From VRUE01 sp963715625 (GTDB lineage Bacteria > Actinomycetota > Thermoleophilia > Solirubrobacterales > 70-9), in contig OY970260.1 of the NCBI GenBank assembly GCA_963715625.1, positions 1,922,001 through 1,986,000 of the forward strand: DNA of 64,000 nucleotides, in the 5' to 3' direction. A model generated the notes under the pieces. It saw only the letters and a program-made list of their open reading frames with translations. It was not told the origin of the DNA and ran no database searches. This document shows, piece by piece, positions 8,301 through 15,555 of the stretch. The translations under genes were made by a program, and so were the position numbers. The first letter of the stretch is position 1. Every line of letters begins with the position of its first letter.

Positions 8301-9008
8301 GTGGCTCTATCTTCACCTACCCAGGAAATGCAACTCCCCACCGGCCGTCTCAACGGCTCGCTCAGGCCGGCTGACTCTAACCCTCAACCCGAGCTTGATG
8401 ACCATTACCTGGTCGCCCTCGCCAAGGACGGCCGCGCCGACGCCTACGACGCGATCGTGCGGCGCTACCGCGGCTTCGTCCGCCTCAAGGCGTCCTCCTA
8501 CTTCCTGCTCGGCGGCGAGTCCGACGACCTGATCCAGGAAGGCCTGCTCGGCCTCTACAAGGCGATCCGCGACTACCGGACCGACCGCGAGTCGAGCTTC
8601 CGCAACTTCGCCGAGCTCTGCATCACGCGCCAGATCATCACCGCGGTGAAGACCGCGACCCGCAACAAGCACACCCCGCTCAACCAGTACGTCTCCTTCA
8701 GCCAGACGCCCGCCGCCGCGGGCGACTCCGACACCACGCTCGACGAGATCCTGCCCGGGCCGGCCGTCCACGACCCGGTCAACCAGGTGATCGCCTCCGA
8801 AGAGCTGGAGAGCCTCGTCTCCTGCCTCTCGGGCGTCTCGGGGGTGCTCTCGGACCTCGAGAGCCGGGTTCTCTCCCTCTACCTCGACGGGCACTCCTAC
8901 GAGGCGACGGCCGAGCGGCTGGAGTGCGACACCAAGACCGTCGACAACGCCCTGCAGCGCGTCAAGCGCAAGGTCGGGGCCCACCTCGCCTCTCGCGAGA
9001 CCCAGTAG
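8301..9008 (+). CDS. sigH: SigH-like sigma-70 family RNA polymerase sigma factor
   Basis: The 235-residue product resembles the SigH sporulation/stationary-phase sigma factors. Region 2 is YDAIVRRYRGFVRLKASSYFLLGGESDDLIQEGLLGLYKAIRDYR-like, with the -10-binding RNFAELCITRQI segment. Region 4 is LDGHSYEATAERLECDTKTVDNALQRVKRK. GTG 8301 is chosen because AAGGAGAAGG at 8287-8296 is correctly spaced before it; an in-frame GTG at 8283 lacks such a site. It follows rlmB in the same order as in Bacillus, though the rpmG-secE-nusG genes normally found next are absent here. Confidence 0.9.
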   Translation: MALSSPTQEMQLPTGRLNGSLRPADSNPQPELDDHYLVALAKDGRADAYDAIVRRYRGFVRLKASSYFLLGGESDDLIQEGLLGLYKAIRDYRTDRESSFRNFAELCITRQIITAVKTATRNKHTPLNQYVSFSQTPAAAGDSDTTLDEILPGPAVHDPVNQVIASEELESLVSCLSGVSGVLSDLESRVLSLYLDGHSYEATAERLECDTKTVDNALQRVKRKVGAHLASRETQ

Positions 9009-9056
9009 GCCGGGGGGGTGTGCCCTCGTCTGTGGGGACTGGTATGAGATGGGACC

Positions 9057-10535
9057 ATGGGGTCCCAGCTTCGCGAGATCAGGCGCTTGCTCAACGAGGC
9101 CGCGGAGCGGGCTGCCCTCCTAGGTGAGGAGCCGCAGGAAGAGCCAGTCGGAACCGGGTATTTCGCGGGAGATGGGATTCAGAGCCTCAAGGCGGCCATC
9201 GAGGCGATCGCTGCCCACGACGGCGACATCACGCTGTTCGTTGGAGCGGGTGTCTCCACCGAGGCTCAGCTGCCGTCCTGGGCCGCGCTCGTCAAAGGGC
9301 TTCTTGACGGCTCGGCGGGAGAGTTGGATCAGGAAGATCGGAGCCTCTGGATCGATGCGATCCTTGCCGAGGGGCCACTGGCCGCGGCGGCCATCGCGCG
9401 GGCACTGAGGCCCAGCGACGCGGAGTTCCGGCGCGCGCTTCGCGAAGCTCTCTACGGCGGGTCCAATCCGGGCGACTTCGTCCCCGGTGCGCTCGCGCAG
9501 CAGATCGCGTGGCTCAAGAAGAGGCTGGGGAGTCAACTTCGAATAGCCACGGCAAATTACGATGGTCTGCTTGAGGTCGCTTTGGAAAAGGCTGGCCTCG
9601 ACCCGGTGTCCTATGTACGGAGATGGGCGGAGCCGGAGGGACGCGCGGCCGTTTGGCACCTGCACGGTCGCCTGATGAGAAACGATGCGGACACAGCCTG
9701 GTTGACCGAGGGCCAGCTGGTCCTCACGGAGGGCGACTACGCTCGCTCGGCACATGCGACCTGGCCGGAGGATTTCGTCGCCGAGTGCCTTCGAACGTCC
9801 CTCTGTGTGTTCGTTGGGCTGAGCATGACCGACCCCAATTTCATTCGGTGGCTATATCGCCACAAATCCGAGTCGTCTCCGGAGCACATCGCGATCTTCG
9901 TGCGTCAGGCTGCGCCGAGTGCAAAGGGCGCAGTTAGGGAAAAGCTCGAGCAGTCGGCTGAGGCAAGGTGGAAGATTGCTGGGGTCAGGCCTATCTGGAC
10001 GAACTACTACGGGGAGGTGGCTCAGCTCGTCCATGAGGTCGGACTAAGGGCGACCGAGGATTCGCCGGAGGGCTTCATGGCCCGCGCCTCGGCAAGGCTG
10101 GAAAATGCCCGCCGGAGCCTGATGCCAACAGGCAGATCTGACTTTCAGTTGGCACAAGCGAGCCTTTCCAGTCTGCTGCAGGAGCGCCTGCGCGTGGTTC
10201 GCCGCTTGGCTGAGGCGCTCGGAGTAAGGCTCGATGCAGAGGATCTCGGATTGGGGCTCTGGGCGATGGACCATGCCAAGGGCATCGCCGAGCTGTGGGG
10301 GACGAGCGAGCAGATTTGGCTCGATCCGTTGGCCGTCGAGGCGCGGCCGGTTCACGTGGGAAGTCGTTGGGTCGGAGTGGCGGCGATCACGCACGGCGTC
10401 TCGGTCGAGCAGGACCCGGCCGTCTACACGACCCGCTGGCGGTTCATACGCGGTATCCCACTGGTCGTAGACGCCGCTCGGGGTGTGCTCTCTCAGCCTC
10501 GCCAAGGCTCCGCCCGGACTACTCTCGGCTGTTGA
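9057..10535 (+). CDS. SIR2-like NAD-binding domain protein, candidate defence effector
   Basis: The 492-residue product has a SIR2-like fold with LFVGAGVS (about 60-67), TANYD (about 165-169), WHLHG (about 200-204) and VGLSMTDPN (about 253-261), the motifs of bacterial SIR2 NAD-consuming proteins. Many such proteins deplete NAD on phage infection. The C-terminal 130 residues (for example LGLWAMDHAKGIAELWG and RWRFIRGIPLVVDAARG) look like a separate sensor-like domain that I cannot name, perhaps GAF-like. A +1 frame continues with plausible coding (LAKAPPGLLSAVDQVLAQ and on to a TGA at 10578), so the true C-terminus may be frameshifted near 10490. Codon third positions are less G/C-rich than in the neighbours. 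Confidence 0.8.
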   Translation: MGSQLREIRRLLNEAAERAALLGEEPQEEPVGTGYFAGDGIQSLKAAIEAIAAHDGDITLFVGAGVSTEAQLPSWAALVKGLLDGSAGELDQEDRSLWIDAILAEGPLAAAAIARALRPSDAEFRRALREALYGGSNPGDFVPGALAQQIAWLKKRLGSQLRIATANYDGLLEVALEKAGLDPVSYVRRWAEPEGRAAVWHLHGRLMRNDADTAWLTEGQLVLTEGDYARSAHATWPEDFVAECLRTSLCVFVGLSMTDPNFIRWLYRHKSESSPEHIAIFVRQAAPSAKGAVREKLEQSAEARWKIAGVRPIWTNYYGEVAQLVHEVGLRATEDSPEGFMARASARLENARRSLMPTGRSDFQLAQASLSSLLQERLRVVRRLAEALGVRLDAEDLGLGLWAMDHAKGIAELWGTSEQIWLDPLAVEARPVHVGSRWVGVAAITHGVSVEQDPAVYTTRWRFIRGIPLVVDAARGVLSQPRQGSARTTLGC

Positions 10536-10619
10536 CCAGGTGCTTGCCCAGGGCACGTCGGATTTCTTCGTCGAGTGAGTTGCCCGCTCATCCGACTGAC
10601 GTGCGATACTCGGGACATC

Positions 10620-10763
10620 ATGGAAGCAGGTCACGCAACGTCGGCTATTCGCGTCGCTCAGGATGCGGGCAAGCCGACCCCTGAGCTTTCGAAGCTGGTC
10701 AAAGCCGCCGGGAAGCGGGCGCGCAAGCAGGCGCGAGATATCAAGGACAAGGCTTCCAGCTAG
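10620..10763 (+). CDS. Small basic protein, unknown
   Basis: A 47-residue frame starting at ATG 10620 encodes a peptide rich in Lys, Arg and Ala, ending GKRARKQARDIKDKASS. The frame stays open upstream to GTG 10575, which overlaps (GTGA) the alternative stop of the SIR2-like gene. No family is recognised. It may be a short helical nucleic-acid-binding peptide or a chance frame. Confidence 0.35.
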   Translation: MEAGHATSAIRVAQDAGKPTPELSKLVKAAGKRARKQARDIKDKASS

Positions 10764-10848
10764 CTTCTTCTCTAGCTCGCTGGTGCGTACCGGGTCAGCT
10801 CCATCTGGCAGAGGCGACATCGCGCGGTCTATTGCCCTGGCGGCGGCA

Positions 10849-11970
10849 TCACAGCCGCGCTCGCGCCCTCTGCGGTCGTTCTCGGCGAGAAGCCCGCCCT
10901 ATCGCCAGCGCAAGCCCGCCATCCGGTGCGTTGGAGTCAGTCCGGTACGCACTAGCTCGCTTGAATAGGTCTGCCAGCACGTACTCGAGCAGCTCCCTGC
11001 CGTGCTCGGAGGCGACGGAGACGTCGTCGGCCTCGATCCGGACGCGGTGCAGGGACTGCATGCGCAGCACGTCGCCGTCGCAGCGGTCGTTCGGGAAGAT
11101 GCCGGCGTAGGAGACGCCCAGCCGCTCCAGGTCGCCGGCCACCAGGGCGGTGGCGGGGTCGTCGAGCGGCAGGTCGAGGTAGGCGGCGTCGAGGCCGGTC
11201 CGGTGGAAGAGGTGGTGGCGCTCGGCGGCGACCGCCGTCTCGAGGTCGGCGCCCGGGACGTGCACGGTGATCAGCGCCAGGTTGTGATCGGCGTCGACCG
11301 CGACGTGCAGCTCGGTCCGTTTCTCCAGCGCGGCGTCCGCAGGAGGCTCCGTGAGCCTGCCGCGCAGCTCGCACAGCTCCAGCGTCCGGCCGACGACCCC
11401 GCGGTGGCGCTCGGGGGCGTAGACGGGGCGCTCGTGGCCGTCGTTCAGCTTGGTGTAGAAGAGCGCGGCGGATTGGCGCCCCCGCCGCCCGTCTCCGGCG
11501 GCGTCGTTCGAGACCGTGGCCGGGATCCAGCCGAGCAGGAACCCGGTCTCGTGGGCCCCCAGCTCGATGTTGGCGCGCTGGCTGTAGGGGTGCGCCGCGG
11601 TCGCCTCGCTGTACATGCCAGCCATCCCCTGTCCCGCGGCCCAGTCCATGAGGAAGCGCTTGGTCTGGGTGAAGAGGTGCTGCCCCCGTGCCGCCGGCAT
11701 CGTCACCGCCTGACCGGAGTGGCCCACCGCGTCTCCGGCGGCCGCCAGGCTCATCCCCTCATGGCAGAGCAGCTCGCCGGCGGCCGTCTCGGCCACGCAC
11801 GAGACGTAGGTCCCGGCGGCGAGGCGGGCGGAGACCTCCTCCGCGTCGTAGACCCAGCGCACGTCATAGCTCTCGCCGTAGGCGACCCGGATCGCTTCGC
11901 TGAGCACCCCGCCCTCGTCTGGCTCGAGGAAGCGGAACCGTACTGTCGTCGCCTCCCCGGATTCGCTCAT
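10849..11970 (-). CDS. GNAT-fold acetyltransferase-like protein
   Basis: The 373-residue product begins MSESGEATTVRFRFLEPDEGG. Its central part resembles the GNAT-like proteins found linked to anti-sigma (RsbW-type) systems, with SLAAAGDAVGHSGQAVTMPAARGQ and MAGMYSEATAAHPYSQRANIELGAHETGFLLGWIP-type segments. The C-terminal third (ALITVHVPGADLETAVAAERHHLF, then LDLPLDDPATALVAGDLERLGVSYAGIFP) may be a second, degenerate GNAT-like half. No catalytic residues can be assigned with confidence. It is divergent from the tRNA-Thr gene, whose start is 22 bases away. Confidence 0.6.
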   Translation of the reverse strand: MSESGEATTVRFRFLEPDEGGVLSEAIRVAYGESYDVRWVYDAEEVSARLAAGTYVSCVAETAAGELLCHEGMSLAAAGDAVGHSGQAVTMPAARGQHLFTQTKRFLMDWAAGQGMAGMYSEATAAHPYSQRANIELGAHETGFLLGWIPATVSNDAAGDGRRGRQSAALFYTKLNDGHERPVYAPERHRGVVGRTLELCELRGRLTEPPADAALEKRTELHVAVDADHNLALITVHVPGADLETAVAAERHHLFHRTGLDAAYLDLPLDDPATALVAGDLERLGVSYAGIFPNDRCDGDVLRMQSLHRVRIEADDVSVASEHGRELLEYVLADLFKRASAYRTDSNAPDGGLALAIGRASRRERPQRARARL

Positions 11971-11977
11971 TGCCCTC

Positions 11978-11983
11978 TATATT
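11978..11983 (+). promoter_or_regulatory. Likely -10 element of the tRNA-Thr gene
   Basis: TATATT lies 10 bases upstream of the tRNA 5' end, in the short gap between the GNAT-like gene start and the tRNA. No convincing -35 hexamer is seen. Confidence 0.4.
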
Positions 11984-11992
11984 CGACAAGCT

Positions 11993-12065
11993 GCCCGCCT
12001 AGCTCAATTGGTAGAGCACGTCCCTTGTAAGGACGGTGTTTCCGGTTCGAGTCCGGAGGCGGGCT
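11993..12065 (+). tRNA. tRNA-Thr (anticodon TGT)
   Basis: The acceptor arms GCCCGCC and GGCGGGC pair perfectly, with discriminator T at 12065. The D arm contains GCTCAATTGGTAGAGC, the anticodon stem CGTCC/GGACG encloses the loop CTTGTAA with anticodon TGT (reads ACA), and the T arm contains GGTTCGAGTCC. No CCA is encoded. The 3' end is 5 bases from the end of the convergent membrane-protein gene. Confidence 0.95.
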
Positions 12066-12070
12066 CTGAG

Positions 12071-13454
12071 TCAGGTCAGGTGCTTTGACCGGTGCCGCTC
12101 CAGCACCCGCGACTTCTCCGCTGCGAGCTCCTCATCGGTCAAGACGCCCTGTTCGTGCAGCTTGGCGAGCCGTTCGAGGCGGGCCAGGTGGGCATCGTCG
12201 CCGTCGGCGGGCGCAGCGGTCCCGACGGCGCCCTCGGGCTTGCGCTTCTCCGGCAGGCGCAGCTTCGAGGCTCGCTCTCCCAGGTTGGCGTCCTTGACGG
12301 CGCCGACGACGCGCTCCCTGGTGCGCCCGAATGCCTCGCCGAAGTCGGCGTCGGGGAATTCCTCGGCGGCCTGCTTGCGCAGCTCGTGGATGCCGAAGGC
12401 GGCGAGGCCGGCGATCGCCAGGGTGGTGAGGAAGGTGCGCAGGTTCTGGACCGGAGCCTGGATGAAGTAGATGCCGACGACGACCGCCAGCGCCGAGTAG
12501 GCATAGGCGGCGTGCTCGCTGAGGACCGGGGCGAGGAAGCGGCGGGTCGAGCGGGCCGAGCCGGTCGGCGAGGCGAGCCAGCCGGCGATCCCGAAGAGCA
12601 CGCCGACGACGATCGCCGTGGTGGCGATGCTGGTCATCAGCGAAGTGCCGATCGACCAGGCTTCTTCGGCGGCCGGCTTGACGCTTTCTTCGCTGACGAG
12701 CTGGTTGACGACGATCCCGCCGGCGATCTCGCGGAAGACGATCACGGCGAAGCCGGCCGCTATGAGCCCGATGCCGCAATACAGCACCGTCACCCAGCGG
12801 CCCTCGCGGGTGAGGTAGATCGCGAGGCCGAAGGCGAGGAAGGTGAGCAGCGAGAGGATCAGCGCCAGGCCCTTGATCGCGACGACGATGTCCTGCGCGG
12901 TCTTCAGCTGGTCCGAGCGCAGGATCGTGATCTGGCCCGCGTCCGGCGGCAGCTTTTCCGCCAGGTTCTGGCCGATTCCGACCTGGCCGGCCAGGTTGGT
13001 GACGAGGCTGCCGAGGTTGAGGCTGACCGTGCCTTCTTCGGTCGAGACCGACCCTTCCTTTTCTTCGAGCACGGCGAGGAGCTGTTCGTGGGTCGAGCGG
13101 TTGGCGCTCTTCCAGAGCTCCTGCGCGGTCGAGCTCTGCAGCACCTGGTCGGCGCCGTCGCCGGCGACCTGGCGCAGGCCGCCTGAGACGGGACCGGCGA
13201 GCTGCTTGGTCTCGCCGGGGAGGATTTCCTCCAGTTCCTTTTCGACGTCGACGTTTTCGTAGAGCTGGTCGACGAGGAAGGTGCCGACGGCTGCGCGGAT
13301 CGTCGGGTTCTGGATCAGGCGCCCGCTGGTGTTGCACCCAGTCGTCGGTGTTGAAGGCCTGCCGCTCGGTCCAGATTGCGAAGACGCTGAGGAAGGCCAG
13401 CGCCGAGCCCAGCACGACCAGGATCCTCACAATGCGGCGTCGTCCACGGCTCAT
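12071..13454 (-). CDS. Multi-pass membrane protein with C-terminal SHOCT domain (frameshifted near the N-terminus)
   Basis: The N-terminal 40 residues (MSRGRRRIVRILVVLGSALAFL, then FNTDDWV) contain one membrane segment and are read from 13454. One extra C on the coding strand (base 13334) then shifts the frame, and the rest of the protein (NTSGRLIQNPTIRAAVGTFL onward) follows in the frame that ends at 12071. Further on are four or so hydrophobic segments (for example GLALILSLLTFLAFGLAIYL and TTAIVVGVLFGIAGWLA). The C-terminal LARLERLAKLHEQGVLTDEEL is a SHOCT motif, typical of small oligomerisation or membrane-associated regions. Function is unknown. Confidence 0.8.
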
Positions 13455-13479
13455 CTACGTGGATGCTATACGTGAACCA

Positions 13480-14400
13480 GTGAAGCTCGAGGGAATTCAC
13501 CACGTCACCGCGATCACGGCCGACGCCCAGAGCAACGTCGACTTCTACGCCGGGACGATGGGCCTGCGCCTGGTCAAGAAGACGGTCAACCAGGACAACC
13601 CCGCCGTCTACCACCTCTTCTTCGCCGACGAGAAGGGCAGCGCCGGCTCCGACCTCACCTTCTTCGAGTTTCCGGGGGTGCCCCCGGGCCGCGCGGGCGC
13701 GGGCGACGTGCACCGGATCGTCTGGCGGGTGGCCTCCCGCGCGGCGCTCGACTTCTGGGAAGAGAGGCTCGCCGCAGGCGGCATCGAGTCCGAGCGGGCC
13801 GGGGGAGGGTTGCGCTTCGCCGACCCGGAGGGGCTCGCCCACGAGCTGGCCGTTGTGGAGGTGTCCGACGAGCCGCTGATCGCCGACCACTCCGAGGTCC
13901 CGTCCGATGTCGCCCTGCGCGGCTTCCACGCCGCCTGCGCCTACAACGGCGCGCCCGGCGCCAGCCGCGCCCTGCTGGAGGCGCTGGAGTTCGAGGCCGT
14001 CGACGAGGACAGCTGGGAGGCCCGCGGGTCGAGCCGCGGCGGCCTCTACGCCTACGAAGCGCCTCCCGAGGAGCCCTCGCGGCAGGGCGCCGGCAGCGTC
14101 CATCACGTCGCCTGGGCGTCGACACTCGACGAGCACGAGCAGTGGCGGGACCGCGCAATCTCGGCGGGTGCCCACCCCACGCCGGTGATCGACCGCTTCT
14201 ACTTCCGCTCGATCTACTTCCGCGAGCCGAGCGGCGTCCTCTTCGAGATCGCCACCCTCGGCCCCGGCTTCACCGTCGACGAGCCGCTCGAGCACCTGGG
14301 CGAGAAGCTCTCGCTGCCGCCCGACTTCGAGCACCTGAGGGCCGAGGTCGAACCGAAGCTGCGCCCCGTCGTCAACCCGCGGACCGTTTCAGCCGGGTGA
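13480..14400 (+). CDS. VOC-family ring-cleaving dioxygenase (glyoxalase superfamily)
   Basis: The 306-residue product has two vicinal-oxygen-chelate repeats. Metal ligands are suggested by GIHHVT at the N-terminus, HHVAW in the second half and the FEIAT glutamate near the end. Members of this subgroup (MhqO/LinE-like) cleave hydroquinone-type rings or bind quinones. GTG 13480 (VKLEGIHHVTAIT) is preferred because family members begin this way; an upstream in-frame ATG at 13432 would overlap the divergent membrane-protein gene. The stop overlaps the next start (GTGA), so it is co-translated with a maleylacetate-reductase-like enzyme, which suggests an aromatic-ring degradation step. Confidence 0.85.
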   Translation: MKLEGIHHVTAITADAQSNVDFYAGTMGLRLVKKTVNQDNPAVYHLFFADEKGSAGSDLTFFEFPGVPPGRAGAGDVHRIVWRVASRAALDFWEERLAAGGIESERAGGGLRFADPEGLAHELAVVEVSDEPLIADHSEVPSDVALRGFHAACAYNGAPGASRALLEALEFEAVDEDSWEARGSSRGGLYAYEAPPEEPSRQGAGSVHHVAWASTLDEHEQWRDRAISAGAHPTPVIDRFYFRSIYFREPSGVLFEIATLGPGFTVDEPLEHLGEKLSLPPDFEHLRAEVEPKLRPVVNPRTVSAG

Positions 14401-15401
14401 GCGGCAACTTCGTCTGGCGAGATGCTGGGCGGGTCGTCGTCTTTTGCGACAGCGGCCTGCACGACGCGCCGAAGCTGCTCGCCGAGCACGGGATGGAGCC
14501 CTTCGACCTGCTCTCCACCGAGCGGCACCTGGAGGGAGCCTCGAGGCTGGCGGGCGCTGCGACCGCCGTGCACGACGTCGGCAGGGGAAGCGTGCCGGAG
14601 GCCGCCGCTGCCCTGCTGGAGTCCGCGCGCACCCCGAGCCTCGTCGCCCTGGGCGGCGGTCGCACGATCGACACCGCGAAGGCGATCGCGGCGGTGACCG
14701 GGGCCCGCGTCGCCGCGATCCCAACCACGATGTCAGGTGCCGAGATGACCGGGATACATCGCCTCGCCGCCGGCGCAGAGGATCGGGTCCGCTCAATGGT
14801 CCGCCCGGCCCTCGTGGTCGCCGACCCCGAGGCGATGACCAGCGCCCCCGAGCCGGAGCTGCGGGCGAGCTCGATGAACGCGCTCGCCCACGGGGCCGAC
14901 TCGCTCTACACGCCCTTCGCAAACCCCGTCTCCGAGATGACGGCCCTGCGCGGGGCCGAGCTGATCGCCAGCTCGCTCGACGAAGACCCCCCCGAGCGCA
15001 ACCGCGAGGCCCTCGCCCTCGGCTCGATCCTCTGCGGCTACGCGATCGACTCCGGCGCCTTCGCCCTCCACCACGTCGTCTGCCAGACCCTGGCCCGCGT
15101 CTGCGGCACTCCCCACGCCGCCACCAACGCCGCAATCCTCCCCCGCGCAATGGCCTACATGGTCCCGCGAGCCCCAGAAAAGCTCCAACAACTTGCGGCG
15201 GCGATCGGAACCGACCCCGGCGAAATCGAACCTCGCCTCCTCCAGCTTGGCGGCAACCCACCCGGCCTCGGAACGCTGGGCGCGGACCGCTCCAAGCTCC
15301 CCCAAGCTCTCGAATCGATGCTGATGCGCCCCGAGCTAGCCTTTATGCCGGAGCCACCCACCCGTGACGACCTCCAGCAGCTGATCGAGCGTTCGTGGTA
15401 G
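14397..15401 (+). CDS. Iron-containing alcohol dehydrogenase family, maleylacetate reductase-like
   Basis: The 334-residue product has the NAD-binding block GGGRTIDTAKAIA, the PTTMSGAEMT motif characteristic of maleylacetate reductases, and metal-binding histidines in NALAHGADSLYTP and ALHHVVCQ, plus GTPHAATNA. Maleylacetate reductase converts maleylacetate to 3-oxoadipate. Placement directly after a ring-cleaving dioxygenase, with a GTGA overlap, supports this over a general alcohol dehydrogenase. The start is GTG 14397. Confidence 0.85.
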   Translation: MSGNFVWRDAGRVVVFCDSGLHDAPKLLAEHGMEPFDLLSTERHLEGASRLAGAATAVHDVGRGSVPEAAAALLESARTPSLVALGGGRTIDTAKAIAAVTGARVAAIPTTMSGAEMTGIHRLAAGAEDRVRSMVRPALVVADPEAMTSAPEPELRASSMNALAHGADSLYTPFANPVSEMTALRGAELIASSLDEDPPERNREALALGSILCGYAIDSGAFALHHVVCQTLARVCGTPHAATNAAILPRAMAYMVPRAPEKLQQLAAAIGTDPGEIEPRLLQLGGNPPGLGTLGADRSKLPQALESMLMRPELAFMPEPPTRDDLQQLIERSW

Positions 15402-15403
15402 CA

Positions 15404-15518
15404 GGCGGGGTCGGTGGCCACTCCCCGCGGCTTGTACTTTTCCGCCCCCAACCCCTCCCGGGCTCGGACCCTGCCTGCATGCGGAAAAGTTGAGCGGGGA
15501 GTGGCCACCGACCCCGCC
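15404..15518. repeat. Long nested palindrome between the reductase and PlsC-GpsA genes
   Basis: Perfect 25-base arms lie at 15404-15428 and 15494-15518. Inside them ACTTTTCCGC (15436-15445) pairs with GCGGAAAAGT (15481-15490). It starts 3 bases after the reductase stop and ends 38 bases before the next gene, so a terminator role is possible. Confidence 0.75.
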
Positions 15519-15555
15519 CGGTAACCACAACCCCCCCGACGTGTAGCGCATAGGG

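Noticed and set aside
6884..10763. Fic, SIR2-like and GNAT-like genes as one defence island
   Set aside because: They are separated by sigH and a mobile element, lie on different strands and show no shared promoter. A joint system is not supported.
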